Of a stretch of DNA of 64,000 nt, positions 48,109 through 56,520 are shown in pieces (positions within the stretch are counted from its first letter, which is position 1; each line of letters begins with the position of its first letter). The DNA lies in NCBI GenBank assembly GCA_016342345.1, contig JAEINO010000001.1:275416-339415 (forward strand), given 5' to 3'. The notes under the pieces are model-generated. The model did no database searches, was not told the origin of the DNA, and worked only from the letters and a program-made list of their open reading frames with translations. Made by a program: the position numbers and the translations under genes. This stretch comes from Pseudodesulfovibrio sp. GTDB lineage: Bacteria > Desulfobacterota > Desulfovibrionia > Desulfovibrionales > Desulfovibrionaceae.

Positions 48109-48612
48109 TTAATCAACTTTTTTCAAATACTTAAGTTTGGATTCAAGGCCTTCCACCTTTTCACGCTCTGGGTCACTCATTTCCAGCATCTCCAGATGGG
48201 ATTTGAGCAGCCCCTTGAGCTGAATCTCAAATTGAATCCGCTGCCGTTTGAGAGTCTCAATTTCCTCATGGACCTGAGCAAGTCGATTATGGCCCTTCTG
48301 AACTGTCACATCAGCCTTGGACCGCGCCTCATCAATTATGAACTGGGCTTCCTTGCTTGCGGTCACCTTGAGGTCGTCCACCATCTTCTGTGTGCTCATA
48401 AGAGTATCGCGCAACATCTCATCCCGCTGCCGATATTCCTTGACGGATCTTTCCAGCCGCTTGATCTTCTTGCGCATATCCTTCTGACTGTCAGCGGCAT
48501 CTCCAAGCACTTCGGCCAGTTCCAGCATGAACTGATCAACCTCCATGCGTGAATAGCCGAACATTCGACGGGAAAATTGCTTGTTGAGCAAATCGATTTT
48601 GGAAACTGTCAT
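48109..48612 (-). CDS. DivIVA-domain protein
   Basis: A 167-residue coiled-coil protein whose N-terminus has the DivIVA-family motif SKIDLLNKQFSRRMFGYSRMEVDQFM, followed by long heptad-like coiled coil (MRKKIKRLERSVKEYRQRDEMLRD and LAQVHEEIETLKRQRIQFEIQLKGLLKSHLEM). DivIVA proteins recognise curved membrane and organise poles or division sites. In delta-proteobacteria such proteins often neighbour yggT, as here. Cytoplasmic. A GGAGG ribosome site precedes the ATG. Confidence 0.88.
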   Translation of the reverse strand: MTVSKIDLLNKQFSRRMFGYSRMEVDQFMLELAEVLGDAADSQKDMRKKIKRLERSVKEYRQRDEMLRDTLMSTQKMVDDLKVTASKEAQFIIDEARSKADVTVQKGHNRLAQVHEEIETLKRQRIQFEIQLKGLLKSHLEMLEMSDPEREKVEGLESKLKYLKKVD

Positions 48613-48633
48613 AACAGTCCTCCTGGCCGGTTA

Positions 48634-48939
48634 CTACATGGGACCACTGCCCATTGTATAGGCAAGACGCATGAGATTACCCACAACCACGATTTCACAC
48701 ACCTTGATAGCAAGCAAAACCACAATGGGCGAAAGGTCGAAGCCTCCGACAACGGCAAAGGGAATCCAACTGCGAATCTTATAGAAAACTGGCTCCGTCA
48801 CACCACGCAGAAAACGCACGATGGGATTGTAGGGGTCAGGATTCACCCAAGAAAGTAGAGCGGATATGATGATAACCCAAAAATAAATATTGAGTACAAT
48901 GCCGATAATAGTAGCCAAAGCGCGGACAATCAAGTCCAT
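48634..48939 (-). CDS. YggT-family membrane protein
   Basis: A 101-residue protein with two hydrophobic segments (about 5-32 and 62-85): ALATIIGIVLNIYFWVIIISALLSWVNPDPYNPIVRFLRGVTEPVFYKIRSWIP is the usual YggT/CCB3 core. Function not firmly known; members are linked to division/osmotic tolerance in other bacteria. AGGAGGATCC directly precedes the ATG at 48939. Downstream (same strand) come the DivIVA-like and DUF167 genes, a cell-division type neighbourhood. Confidence 0.87.
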   Translation of the reverse strand: MDLIVRALATIIGIVLNIYFWVIIISALLSWVNPDPYNPIVRFLRGVTEPVFYKIRSWIPFAVVGGFDLSPIVVLLAIKVCEIVVVGNLMRLAYTMGSGPM

Positions 48940-49026
48940 GGATCCTCCTGGCGACGGGAAAATGAAACTACCCGCCATTAATATCTATGTGGTTAATTTC
49001 GCACACCAGATAGCAAGAATCAAGTC

Positions 49027-49707
49027 CTAAAACACTTGATCCCCTGCTTTATAAACACGCTGCATGGCAGCCTTAATGCTCCAAAAATCATTAATGTGCA
49101 CGTCAGCCTCAAGGTTCAAATCCCTATATGCCCAGAAACGGACACCGGCAGCATGAGCCGTCTTCTCATCAACAATTGAATCACCAATATAAGCAACTTC
49201 ATGCAGTTCCAACTGCAAATGTGTCATGATCTTGTAAACACCCTCAGGATGCGGCTTTGGCTCACAGACCTTGGCAGAAGTTATGACAGGAGAAAAAAAA
49301 CCCTCCAAGCCTTTCTGCTCAAGAATCATGTCAATGGTACCCGTCCGACTGGTATTGATTGCCAAAAGGAATCCGGCACTCCTGAGCCACCAGAGAAATT
49401 CAAGAACCCCTTCCGAGCGTTTGATATACGGGAGCAAAGAGGTGCTATCGAAGTTTTCCACTTCGGCCCAGGCTTTCTTGAAATACTCTCCCGGGGCAAT
49501 AAACTTGATGGCATCCTTATGTGTCCGGGTGTGGACATAAACTTTTTCCACTTCCGTAAGTAGTGGCAGGCCGAGTTTCTTCTTGATCATATTATAATAG
49601 CGCATGTTGGATTCATAAGAATCAATCAACACACCATCACAATCAAATATTATACATTTCAAACCCTGAAGAAAGCAGGGATTCATAAGTTCATTGGCTA
49701 TCGCCAT
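49027..49707 (-). CDS. HAD-family hydrolase (phosphoglycolate-phosphatase-like)
   Basis: A 226-residue haloacid-dehalogenase-type phosphatase. Motif I is IIFDCDGVLIDSYESN, motif II INTSRTG, motif III lysine around residue 155 and motif IV YIGDSIVDEKTAHAAGVRFWAY. The cap domain is the small helical subtype 1. The exact substrate cannot be named, though phosphoglycolate or a similar small phosphate is typical. The ATG at 49707 has GAGGTGG six bases upstream. It overlaps no gene and precedes the unknown pair at 49734-50938. Confidence 0.85.
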   Translation of the reverse strand: MAIANELMNPCFLQGLKCIIFDCDGVLIDSYESNMRYYNMIKKKLGLPLLTEVEKVYVHTRTHKDAIKFIAPGEYFKKAWAEVENFDSTSLLPYIKRSEGVLEFLWWLRSAGFLLAINTSRTGTIDMILEQKGLEGFFSPVITSAKVCEPKPHPEGVYKIMTHLQLELHEVAYIGDSIVDEKTAHAAGVRFWAYRDLNLEADVHINDFWSIKAAMQRVYKAGDQVF

Positions 49708-49733
49708 TAAAGACCACCTCGCATAATGAATCT

Positions 49734-50534
49734 CTACCGGATGACGGCAATCGTCAGTTCGCAAGAGGCAAACGGAAAGGCTTCAGGGGCCTTGCGACGC
49801 CCACTCAACTTCCATGCAGGCTGAGTAACAACCTGTGTGCCATCAGGCAAGCCCAACACCTTGTCAGCAGAGGAAAACGGTAACTCCAGTTCATCCCATT
49901 GGGCAATAACCCCTGCATCCGAACAAACAAGCACGGTATCGTCAGGAATAAACGCTGGCAGGGCTTCAACCACACGCTGCCAAGGGAATCGAATAGTCTG
50001 TCCATCGGAAATGCCACCAGTGTGGCTTTCCACACAGCCAAGATCAAGCACCCGCCCTTCAATACGGTCTTCGTCAGCCAATCCCAAAGTGCTATCAATG
50101 GACTTCCATGAATCCTTGACGCCCTTCTCCAATTTCTGGAGTTCGATCATATGCTCTTCAAAAAAACACGCCAGAAGCAAGACGAATTGCGCCTGAGACA
50201 TGGCTTCCCCTCTTTCACGCTCCTCCTTGCCGACTTGACCTTCGGCAAACCGCTGGGAAAGCTGAGACTGGATCGACAAAGAAGATCCTTCATAAAAATC
50301 TTCGGCTGTCTGTGCACCAAAATAAGCCATCTCGCCAGGATCTTTGAACTGTTCACCAAAACTGATGCAATCCCGAATCAAAGCTGTCGCAGTCTGGGAA
50401 TTCATAGGTAAATCTTTTGGGCGAAATGCGCTTTCACCCATATCGTCATGCAGGCCTGGATCGAAAAACTTCAGACCCGGCACAGACTCGGCGTGAAATA
50501 GTTCCGGGTGCATATAAGGGAATGACAACAACAT
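49734..50534 (-). CDS. Protein of unknown function
   Basis: A 266-residue protein I do not recognise. It is soluble, with no signal peptide, and is rich in acidic residues. The first 110 residues look helical (ALIRDCISFGEQFKDPGEMAYFGAQTAEDF; LLLACFFEEHMIELQKLEKGV), and the C-terminal 120 residues look beta-rich with repeated Val/Leu strands (VEALPAFIPDDTVLVCSDAGV; GTQVVTQPAWKLSGRRK). The ATG at 50534 has AAGGAG seven bases upstream. It overlaps no other gene and is 20 bases after the cysteine-rich gene at 50555; the two probably form a unit. Confidence 0.65.
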   Translation of the reverse strand: MLLSFPYMHPELFHAESVPGLKFFDPGLHDDMGESAFRPKDLPMNSQTATALIRDCISFGEQFKDPGEMAYFGAQTAEDFYEGSSLSIQSQLSQRFAEGQVGKEERERGEAMSQAQFVLLLACFFEEHMIELQKLEKGVKDSWKSIDSTLGLADEDRIEGRVLDLGCVESHTGGISDGQTIRFPWQRVVEALPAFIPDDTVLVCSDAGVIAQWDELELPFSSADKVLGLPDGTQVVTQPAWKLSGRRKAPEAFPFASCELTIAVIR

Positions 50535-50554
50535 CAAAGCACTCCTTGTTTCAA

Positions 50555-50938
50555 TTATCCGTTACTACTCTGTTTTTCTTCAACTTCATAATGACAACAT
50601 CGCCCACTACATTCAGGCAGCATCAAAATGCACAAGCCATCCGATTCATGAAGACAAGCCGGAATTCCCTCAGCCTGACAGCAAACGTACTGTTCGCAAT
50701 CGAAAACATCTCGGGCCATTCGCTCAAACTGCCGCCCCCAAAGATCGGGGGCAACGTCAGATTTAATACCAAAGGATTCGGCCCGTGCAAGAAAATCGTC
50801 AAATGCGGATTCCCACCGGGATAGCACACGACAACGCCATCCTTGCGTGTAACCGGGATTAAGCCGCTCCTCGTAGAGACAATGACCGCCCAGGTGATAC
50901 TGACATCCCTGCCCCGGCAACCGTGTTATACCGCCCAT
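50555..50938 (-). CDS. Cysteine-rich protein of unknown function
   Basis: A 127-residue protein with ten or so cysteines in a suggestive order: C15, C23, C39, a DCEQYVCCQAEGIPAC cluster near 84-98, C105, and an ECSGRCCHYE cluster near the end. Such clusters suggest metal (zinc or iron-sulfur) binding. No family is recognised; it may be a novel cysteine-motif protein. ATG at 50938 has AGGG six bases upstream. It lies upstream of the unknown gene at 49734 with the same orientation. Confidence 0.65.
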   Translation of the reverse strand: MGGITRLPGQGCQYHLGGHCLYEERLNPGYTQGWRCRVLSRWESAFDDFLARAESFGIKSDVAPDLWGRQFERMARDVFDCEQYVCCQAEGIPACLHESDGLCILMLPECSGRCCHYEVEEKQSSNG

Positions 50939-51168
50939 AAGCAACCCTGTTTCAGACTTGCAGAAAAAGGCTCCCTCTCTGCACTGTCTGTTTCAATCTT
51001 TTTTGAAAAGGTATAGCCGGTCCAGGCAATTGTAAAGGATGGACCAATTCTTTCGAAATTATGATTTACAACAAGCAAAAGAGTCCCCTTTCCTTGACCT
51101 CACATGACCGGAGGTGTATAGCCATCGACAACTCGTAACTGAAAGACTTTTACCCATTGGAGGCATAT

Positions 51169-51360
51169 ATGATCGGCGGATTCGGAGTATGGGAACTGTT
51201 GATTATCCTCGTTATCGTCCTGGTCATTTTCGGTGCCAAGAAACTGCCTGAAATTGGTGGTGGCATAGGCAAAGCGATCAGCAACTTCAAGCAGGCCACC
51301 AGTGAGCCCGATGAAATAGACGTCACACCTAAAGACGAAGAAGAAAAAAAAGAAAGCTAA
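51169..51360 (+). CDS. tatA: Sec-independent protein translocase TatA
   Basis: TatA forms the pore of the twin-arginine pathway exporting folded proteins. The 63-residue protein has an N-terminal membrane helix ([21 protein letters not shown]), the hinge [21 protein letters not shown] and an acidic tail ([18 protein letters not shown]). GGAGG lies six bases before the ATG. It is monocistronic, with a terminator after it; tatB and tatC are not beside it, common in delta-proteobacteria. TatB could share this fold but the short tail fits TatA/E. Confidence 0.92.
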   Translation: MIGGFGVWELLIILVIVLVIFGAKKLPEIGGGIGKAISNFKQATSEPDEIDVTPKDEEEKKES

Positions 51361-51387
51361 GATTGAATCCTGTTGGATTGAAACATC

Positions 51388-51415
51388 AAGCCCGGTTGCC
51401 ATGCAGCCGGGCTTT
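51388..51415 (+). terminator. Intrinsic terminator after tatA
   Basis: Hairpin aagcccgg / ccgggctt with inner tgc/gca pairing, followed by a short T-run. Placed 27 bases after the tatA stop and may also serve pgsA from the other side. Confidence 0.8.
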
Positions 51416-51434
51416 CTTGGTGGCAATTTAAATA

Positions 51435-52007
51435 TCACTCACTGTCGTTGACTGCCTCAGAAAACAATTCGAACCCTTTACGGACATACATGATACCAGA
51501 AACAACCGTCACTGCTGCTGTGATCCAAACCATCACCCCCAACAAGAAACCGTAATCCAATATGAATGTCCTCTGAAGCATGACAAAGATAACAAGAAAA
51601 ATCTGGGCAGCAGTTGTGAATTTGCTAATCAAGATGGGCTTGATACGCTTTCTGACATCCACGCCCCAAAAACTGAGTACAGCCAGACCACCAATGATAA
51701 TGGTATCACGACTCACCACCAGAACCGTAACCCAGACGGGAATCCAGCCCTTGAGGGCAAGGCACACAAATGAAGTGACAAGCAGAACCTTGTCGGCCAG
51801 AGGATCAAGCATGGCACCGAGTTGAGTACGCTGATTCCAGATACGGGCAAGAAAACCATCAAGAGCATCCGTCAGTCCAGCTATGGCAAAAAGTATCCAG
51901 GCAAGATTGAAGTTCTCACTTGTGTAGGCCATGACAAAAACCGGGGTCAGAAGAATCCTGACAATGGTCAGAATATTGGGAATGGTCCAGATAGCATCAC
52001 GAGCCAT
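51435..52007 (-). CDS. pgsA: CDP-diacylglycerol--glycerol-3-phosphate 3-phosphatidyltransferase
   Basis: Makes phosphatidylglycerol phosphate, the first committed step of acidic phospholipid synthesis, in the inner membrane. The 190-residue protein has several helices and the CDP-alcohol phosphotransferase signature D-x2-DG-x2-AR-x8-G-x3-D-x3-D, seen here as DALDGFLARIWNQRTQLGAML followed by DPLADK. The N-terminus IPNILTIVRILLTPVFV is typical. It is downstream of two exported unknown genes on the same strand, and ends just after the tatA terminator. Confidence 0.95.
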   Translation of the reverse strand: MARDAIWTIPNILTIVRILLTPVFVMAYTSENFNLAWILFAIAGLTDALDGFLARIWNQRTQLGAMLDPLADKVLLVTSFVCLALKGWIPVWVTVLVVSRDTIIIGGLAVLSFWGVDVRKRIKPILISKFTTAAQIFLVIFVMLQRTFILDYGFLLGVMVWITAAVTVVSGIMYVRKGFELFSEAVNDSE

Positions 52008-52022
52008 TTTTGTCGCCCTCTC

Positions 52023-52922
52023 CTATTTTACAACATCCTCAGACAACTGGAAGCTCAACCCGCGTTGCGGCAAAAATGCTTGCAACATCATATTCAACCG
52101 ATCACTGTTCAGAATCCTGACGTTCCAGCTCGCACCAACACCAGTAGATTGCATATCCATTTCAACAAGCTGCACTTCCTGTACGACTGAATCCCAACCT
52201 CGAATAATTCGATCGAATTCCAATACGGCATCCGGCGAAAACCAGCCTGACACGGAAAGAGTCTGTGCCTTGACTCGGAAAGCCATCAGTTCGGAACGAG
52301 TAAAGAAACGCCCCCAAAGATCGAACCAGAGTACCGCCAAATCCTTGTTCATGGCAACCCACTCCCGATCCTTGATAACAAGACGCCCCTTGTAAACACC
52401 TTCCGGAGCCAACTCCAGCGTAAATGATGGAAAGGCCACATCCGCCACTTGTATTCCTGAAAGTGTCACAAGATCCTGCAACTGAACTGCGGCCTCTTCA
52501 CTCATCCCTTCAGGCACGACTATGGCTGCGACTTGAGGAGCCTTGAGTGTTGCAAAAAAACCCATACGCTTAAGGCCATCGCGCAATGTTCTCTTATTGA
52601 CCTTCACATCCAACCGCAGAATCAATCCGGCATCCATATCCTGAAATGACAACACCTTGTATTCCTGAATATATGGCTTGGCATGATAAATAAGATATTG
52701 CTTGAACAACTCAGTCCGCACCTCGTCCATATCTCCGGGCAACATGTTCTGTGCATCCTCAAGCACGGCCTGTGCAAATCCTTCGGCCATCGCCTGACTG
52801 CGAAGCTGCATGTGAGACAATTCCTGCTCCATGGGCTTGAAGACTCGAACCTCTCCAGCCACTGCCAAGCCGGACTGAAAAAGTAAAAGGATAAAACCTA
52901 TGAAAAACAGTCTATTCCGCAT
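52023..52922 (-). CDS. Exported protein of unknown function
   Basis: A 299-residue secreted protein with a signal peptide (NRLFFIGFILLLFQSGLAVAGE). The mature part is basic-hydrophobic with alternating strand and helix segments (QELSHMQLRSQAMAEGFAQAVLEDAQ near 35-60; DAGLILRLDVKVNKRTLRDGLKRMG; VWFDLWGRFFTRSEL). No family is named. The ATG at 52922 has GAGGAG eight bases upstream and does not overlap the preceding stop; another ATG at 52928 overlaps that stop but has the Shine-Dalgarno too close. It sits between pgsA and another exported protein and probably pairs with it. Confidence 0.7.
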   Translation of the reverse strand: MRNRLFFIGFILLLFQSGLAVAGEVRVFKPMEQELSHMQLRSQAMAEGFAQAVLEDAQNMLPGDMDEVRTELFKQYLIYHAKPYIQEYKVLSFQDMDAGLILRLDVKVNKRTLRDGLKRMGFFATLKAPQVAAIVVPEGMSEEAAVQLQDLVTLSGIQVADVAFPSFTLELAPEGVYKGRLVIKDREWVAMNKDLAVLWFDLWGRFFTRSELMAFRVKAQTLSVSGWFSPDAVLEFDRIIRGWDSVVQEVQLVEMDMQSTGVGASWNVRILNSDRLNMMLQAFLPQRGLSFQLSEDVVK

Positions 52923-52924
52923 AT

Positions 52925-53863
52925 TCATTGCTCCTCATTGGGCTGAATTTCGCCCTCAATTATCACGTCAGTATTTTCAAGAGAAATGGGAGCATCAACG
53001 ACAATAACAACCCTACATTTATCAATAATATCACCAGGACGCATAACAGCTCGCACCAACCGGGCCATGGGGGAGGAAATAATCAGATCAGTCCGCCAGG
53101 AACCATAGGCGGTCAAGGCCTTGACCATCAAAGGACGAGAGCCGACCCGCTCTCGAAGCACAACAGGATCACTGGAGATTGCATAGGCGACAATGCCATT
53201 ATCAATTGCATTTTTCCGGCTTATGAGGAATGCGCCATATGCACCCAATCCGTCCTGGCCATAAACAACAGGCGCAAGGGCTGGTGTCACCTTCAGTCCA
53301 CGGGCATCAATAATCAAACCGGTGTAGGCATCAGCTCCGCTTCCAACAACTTCCGGGACTGCATCGGAAAACGCCAGGCTCTGTTCCATAGATGTCGAGA
53401 GTCGAGGTTGAATCCCACTCTGAAACTGAATGGTCGTAGGCAAAACGAGCTCGGCCAACTTCCCTCTGAGAGTCTCAGAAACACGAACACCACCACTCTC
53501 ATCAAACACGGAAGGACGCTTGAACGGTGAGTTCTGGATGGAACCCCTGACTCTGACAGCAAGTTCATCATCTCCGGACAAAAAAGCACTGACAGTACGC
53601 TTGGAATCAATGCGTATGGACAGGATCATGTCGAGCATCTGTTTTCGTGCCTGCATCGCGGCCTTGCGAACGGCCAGTGGAGCCGTTTTATCACTTTCCC
53701 CGTCTTCAGCTTTTTCAAGCATGCGGACAACGACGATTTCACCGTTACCCCAGGCAATGGAAGCGTTTTCTCCAAACGGTTGAACAAATCCCTGAAAAGA
53801 CCGTGCTGGAGCAGGAAAAATCAACAATGACACCAGAATAAAAAATGCTATACGAAGGGGCAT
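52925..53863 (-). CDS. Exported protein, weakly LPP20-like
   Basis: A 312-residue secreted protein with a signal peptide (LRIAFFILVSLLIFPAPARS). The domain around residues 70-100 (LAVRKAAMQARKQMLDMILSIRID) and the later TGLIIDARGLKVTPALAPVVYG resemble LPP20/FlgP-type envelope proteins, which are found near flagellar or outer-membrane machinery. That assignment is weak. No lipobox is seen. The ATG at 53863 is chosen although its ribosome site (GAGG) is 11 bases away. It lies directly upstream of the other exported gene, likely in one operon with pgsA. Confidence 0.7.
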   Translation of the reverse strand: MPLRIAFFILVSLLIFPAPARSFQGFVQPFGENASIAWGNGEIVVVRMLEKAEDGESDKTAPLAVRKAAMQARKQMLDMILSIRIDSKRTVSAFLSGDDELAVRVRGSIQNSPFKRPSVFDESGGVRVSETLRGKLAELVLPTTIQFQSGIQPRLSTSMEQSLAFSDAVPEVVGSGADAYTGLIIDARGLKVTPALAPVVYGQDGLGAYGAFLISRKNAIDNGIVAYAISSDPVVLRERVGSRPLMVKALTAYGSWRTDLIISSPMARLVRAVMRPGDIIDKCRVVIVVDAPISLENTDVIIEGEIQPNEEQ

Positions 53864-54022
53864 GTGTGCTACTATCCTCAATATTCAAAACCGTTGTCAG
53901 CATAGGTGCAGTAAACTGTTCCGCATGTATCGTGCCTGCTGTTTTTGTGCAAGCCGCTTGCCGTGGGCATAAGCCGGTGGTATTGTCTAACATATTCGGC
54001 AACCAAAGCACTGGGAAAAATC

Positions 54023-54511
54023 ATGCTTATCCATCTGATGCAACACGGCGCATGCCTGCCCAAAGAACTCGATCTAAACCAGCCTCTGAGTCCCGTTGGC
54101 CGTGAACAAGTTGAAAAATCCGCCAAAGCAGCCCGCATTCTCGGCCTGTTTTTTGAATTGGTAATTGCAAGCCCAAAAGCTCGTTCCCTTCAAACAGCCG
54201 AAATAATATCCGAATACACGGGATATCCCATTTCTCATATCGAAATAACCGAAGCAGTCAAGGCCATGGCATCACCGGCCACGACACTCGACTTCATTCA
54301 GGAATACGATGGCCTGGACTCGATACTAATCGTTGGACATCTTCCGTCACTCACCAATCTTGCATCGCAGATCACCATCCAGGACACAGGCCTGGAAATA
54401 GACATCCAGAATAGTGGCCTCATGCAACTTGAAGTCGCATCGCCCAAGAAAAAAGGCACGTTGAATTGGCACCTGACCCCAATTCAACTTGCCGAAATAG
54501 CAAGAAATTAA
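54023..54511 (+). CDS. SixA-like phosphohistidine phosphatase (histidine phosphatase superfamily)
   Basis: A 162-residue protein of the SixA family; E. coli SixA removes phosphate from histidine phosphotransfer domains. Motifs: LSPVGREQVEKSAKAARIL, VIASPKARSLQTAEIIS and VGHLPSLTNLAS (second active-site His). The first catalytic motif reads MQHG where RHG is usual, so the conserved Arg is Gln. The start is the ATG at 54023; the in-frame upstream part lacks a good site. It is divergent from the exported gene at 52925 and its last four bases overlap miaA, on the opposite strand. Confidence 0.85.
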   Translation: MLIHLMQHGACLPKELDLNQPLSPVGREQVEKSAKAARILGLFFELVIASPKARSLQTAEIISEYTGYPISHIEITEAVKAMASPATTLDFIQEYDGLDSILIVGHLPSLTNLASQITIQDTGLEIDIQNSGLMQLEVASPKKKGTLNWHLTPIQLAEIARN

Positions 54512-55440
54512 GCAGATTTTTCCGACAGCCAATGCTCGACGAGGTCCGCAACAGACTCATTTTCACCCGGCGCAAACCAATGAATATCAGATTCCTTTTG
54601 AAACCAGGTAATCTGACGTTTGGCATAAGCCCTGGTATTCCTGATCCATTTCATTCTCACCTCATCCACAGTCATCTCGTTTTGCATGAAAGCCAGTAAT
54701 TCTGCACAACCGATACCCGTCCAACCAGGCGCATCAGGATCAGAATTATTTTCAAAGGCGGCACGGGCCTCGGCCAACGCACCAAGTTCAAGCATTTGAT
54801 CAATACGTTTTCCAAGATGTGGTTCCAGATCGTTCAGCACGATTTTCATGCCAATCTTGAGCGCATCATACGGTGCGGGGGCATGTTCACTCTCGGTATG
54901 CCACCAAGTCATGTTCTTGCCGGTTGCCAAAAAGACCTCTGCAGCCCGAGCATTGCGCTGTGTATCATTGGGATGAATCTTGGTCGCATAGACTGGATCA
55001 GTCCGCACAAGCTCGACATGCAATGCCTGCGGCCCTTCGGCCTTCACTCGTTCAACAATTTTACCCCTGATATCATTGGGTATTTCAGGGATTGGCGCAA
55101 TTCCACTGAGAAGTGATCTGAGATACAATCCCGTCCCACCCACAAGAATGGGCAACCGACCCTGAGCTCGCACTTTTTCAATAACTTCCATGGCGAGCTC
55201 GACAAAACGAGCGGCTGTCATTTTCTCCCCGGTCGAAAGAAAACCATACAAAAGATGCGGACAAGTGGCCTGCTCTGAACTGTCCGGCTGTGCAGTGATG
55301 ATCGGAAAATCCCTATAAACCTGGCGGGAATCAAAATTAATGACGCTTGAGTCCAGTCGTTTGGAGATCGCAATGGCAGCAGCGGTCTTGCCCGTGCCCG
55401 TGGGCCCCAGCAGACAGACTATGGGAGGCTTGTCGTTCAT
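54508..55440 (-). CDS. miaA: tRNA dimethylallyltransferase
   Basis: Transfers a dimethylallyl group to A37 of tRNAs reading codons beginning with U. The 310-residue protein has the P-loop CLLGPTGTGKTAAAIAISKRL, NFDSRQVYRDFPIITAQP, the LVGGTGLYLRSLLSGIAP motif and DTQRNARAAEVFLATGK, all family signatures. The C-terminus has RNTRAYAKRQITWFQ. It overlaps the sixA-like stop convergently and follows coaD by seven bases, so it is the last gene of an operon with coaD, rsmD and a beta-CASP nuclease. Confidence 0.96.
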   Translation of the reverse strand: MNDKPPIVCLLGPTGTGKTAAAIAISKRLDSSVINFDSRQVYRDFPIITAQPDSSEQATCPHLLYGFLSTGEKMTAARFVELAMEVIEKVRAQGRLPILVGGTGLYLRSLLSGIAPIPEIPNDIRGKIVERVKAEGPQALHVELVRTDPVYATKIHPNDTQRNARAAEVFLATGKNMTWWHTESEHAPAPYDALKIGMKIVLNDLEPHLGKRIDQMLELGALAEARAAFENNSDPDAPGWTGIGCAELLAFMQNEMTVDEVRMKWIRNTRAYAKRQITWFQKESDIHWFAPGENESVADLVEHWLSEKSA

Positions 55441-55447
55441 GGCAGGC

Positions 55448-55969
55448 TTATTTCTTCTTCTTTCCGCAACCGGGCTTGTGTCCGTACTTGACGTTCAATG
55501 CATTCACCACGGGTCCCGGAACCAATCCGCAGACATCGCCACCATACTGGGCCACTTCCTTGACAATGGTGGAACTGAGATACATCCACTTGAAATCGGT
55601 CATCATAAACACGGTCTCTATTTCCCGCTCCAGCTTGCGATTCATAAGTGCCATCTGAAACTCGTACTCAAAATCCGAAACCGCACGTAATCCGCGCATG
55701 ATGGCCCCGGCATTCTTGCCATCCACATAATCGATCAGCAAGCAGTTGAAAGGCTCAACCGTAATCCGGGGTTCATCCTTAAACACCTCATTGGCAAGAG
55801 AAAGCCGCTCCTCGATGGAAAAAAGCGTTTTCTTAGGCGTGCTTTCGGCAATGGCAAGAATAATATTATCAAATACTTTGAGACCACGTTTTATCAAACT
55901 GACGTGTCCCATGGTCAAAGGGTCGAAAGTGCCGGGATAAACAGCCAGCCTCGGGTTCAATTCCGCCAT
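55448..55969 (-). CDS. coaD: Phosphopantetheine adenylyltransferase
   Basis: Fourth step of CoA synthesis: joins ATP and 4'-phosphopantetheine to dephospho-CoA. The 173-residue protein begins AVYPGTFDPLTMGHVSLIKRGLKVFD (nucleotidyltransferase TxGH motif as TMGH), has GAIMRGLRAVSDFEYEFQMALMNRKL and IYLSSTIVKEVA-like YLSSTIVKEVAQYGGDV. It runs 13 bases into the rsmD stop, so it is translationally coupled to rsmD. The C-terminal KKKK tail is short. High confidence. Confidence 0.97.
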   Translation of the reverse strand: MAELNPRLAVYPGTFDPLTMGHVSLIKRGLKVFDNIILAIAESTPKKTLFSIEERLSLANEVFKDEPRITVEPFNCLLIDYVDGKNAGAIMRGLRAVSDFEYEFQMALMNRKLEREIETVFMMTDFKWMYLSSTIVKEVAQYGGDVCGLVPGPVVNALNVKYGHKPGCGKKKK

Positions 55970-56517
55970 AAAAGTATCCTGGTTTGACCGTACTCCCGGT
56001 CGGTTAACAGTTCCATTTCAGCAATATCCCCTCCCTCAGGGGCATCAATCAAAGACTCTACCTCGGCCAACACCAACGCCCCCGGCGCAATCCATCCATT
56101 TTTCAAAGCCTTCTCAAGACTTGAGACAAGCAAATCCTTGCCATAGGGAGGATCAATAAAAACAAGATCAAAAGGCGCATCAGGTCTTTTCGATAAGACA
56201 CCAAAAACATCCTTGCTGACCACCTTTGCGCACCGTTTATCCACACCGAGCTCATTCAGATTCTTTCGAATCAGCCCGGCGGCCTTGCTGCTCTTTTCGA
56301 TAAACCACGCCTCTGTCGTGCCACGACTCAGACATTCAATTGCCAAACTCCCGGAACCGGCGAACATGTCAATAACACGGACCTGCGCAAAATCGATTCC
56401 GCGAGCCATGAGCATGGAAAAGATGGATTCACGCACCTTCATGGTGGCAGGTCTGTATCCAGGACCCTCGCAAGTCTCGATCTTGCGTCCTTTGTATTGA
56501 CCTCCAATAATACGCAT
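55957..56517 (-). CDS. rsmD: 16S rRNA (guanine966-N2)-methyltransferase RsmD
   Basis: Methylates G966 of 16S rRNA using SAM. The 186-residue protein starts MRIIGGQYKGRKIETCEGPGYRPATMKVRESIFSML and continues with the SAM-binding VIDMFAGSGSLAIECLSRG and the active-site FIDPPYG motif. The C-terminus is TDREYGQTRILLW. Length is typical. It is three bases after the beta-CASP nuclease gene and overlaps coaD by 13 bases; rsmD-coaD pairs are widespread. Confidence 0.96.
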   Translation of the reverse strand: MRIIGGQYKGRKIETCEGPGYRPATMKVRESIFSMLMARGIDFAQVRVIDMFAGSGSLAIECLSRGTTEAWFIEKSSKAAGLIRKNLNELGVDKRCAKVVSKDVFGVLSKRPDAPFDLVFIDPPYGKDLLVSSLEKALKNGWIAPGALVLAEVESLIDAPEGGDIAEMELLTDREYGQTRILLWRN

Positions 56518-56520
56518 AAA

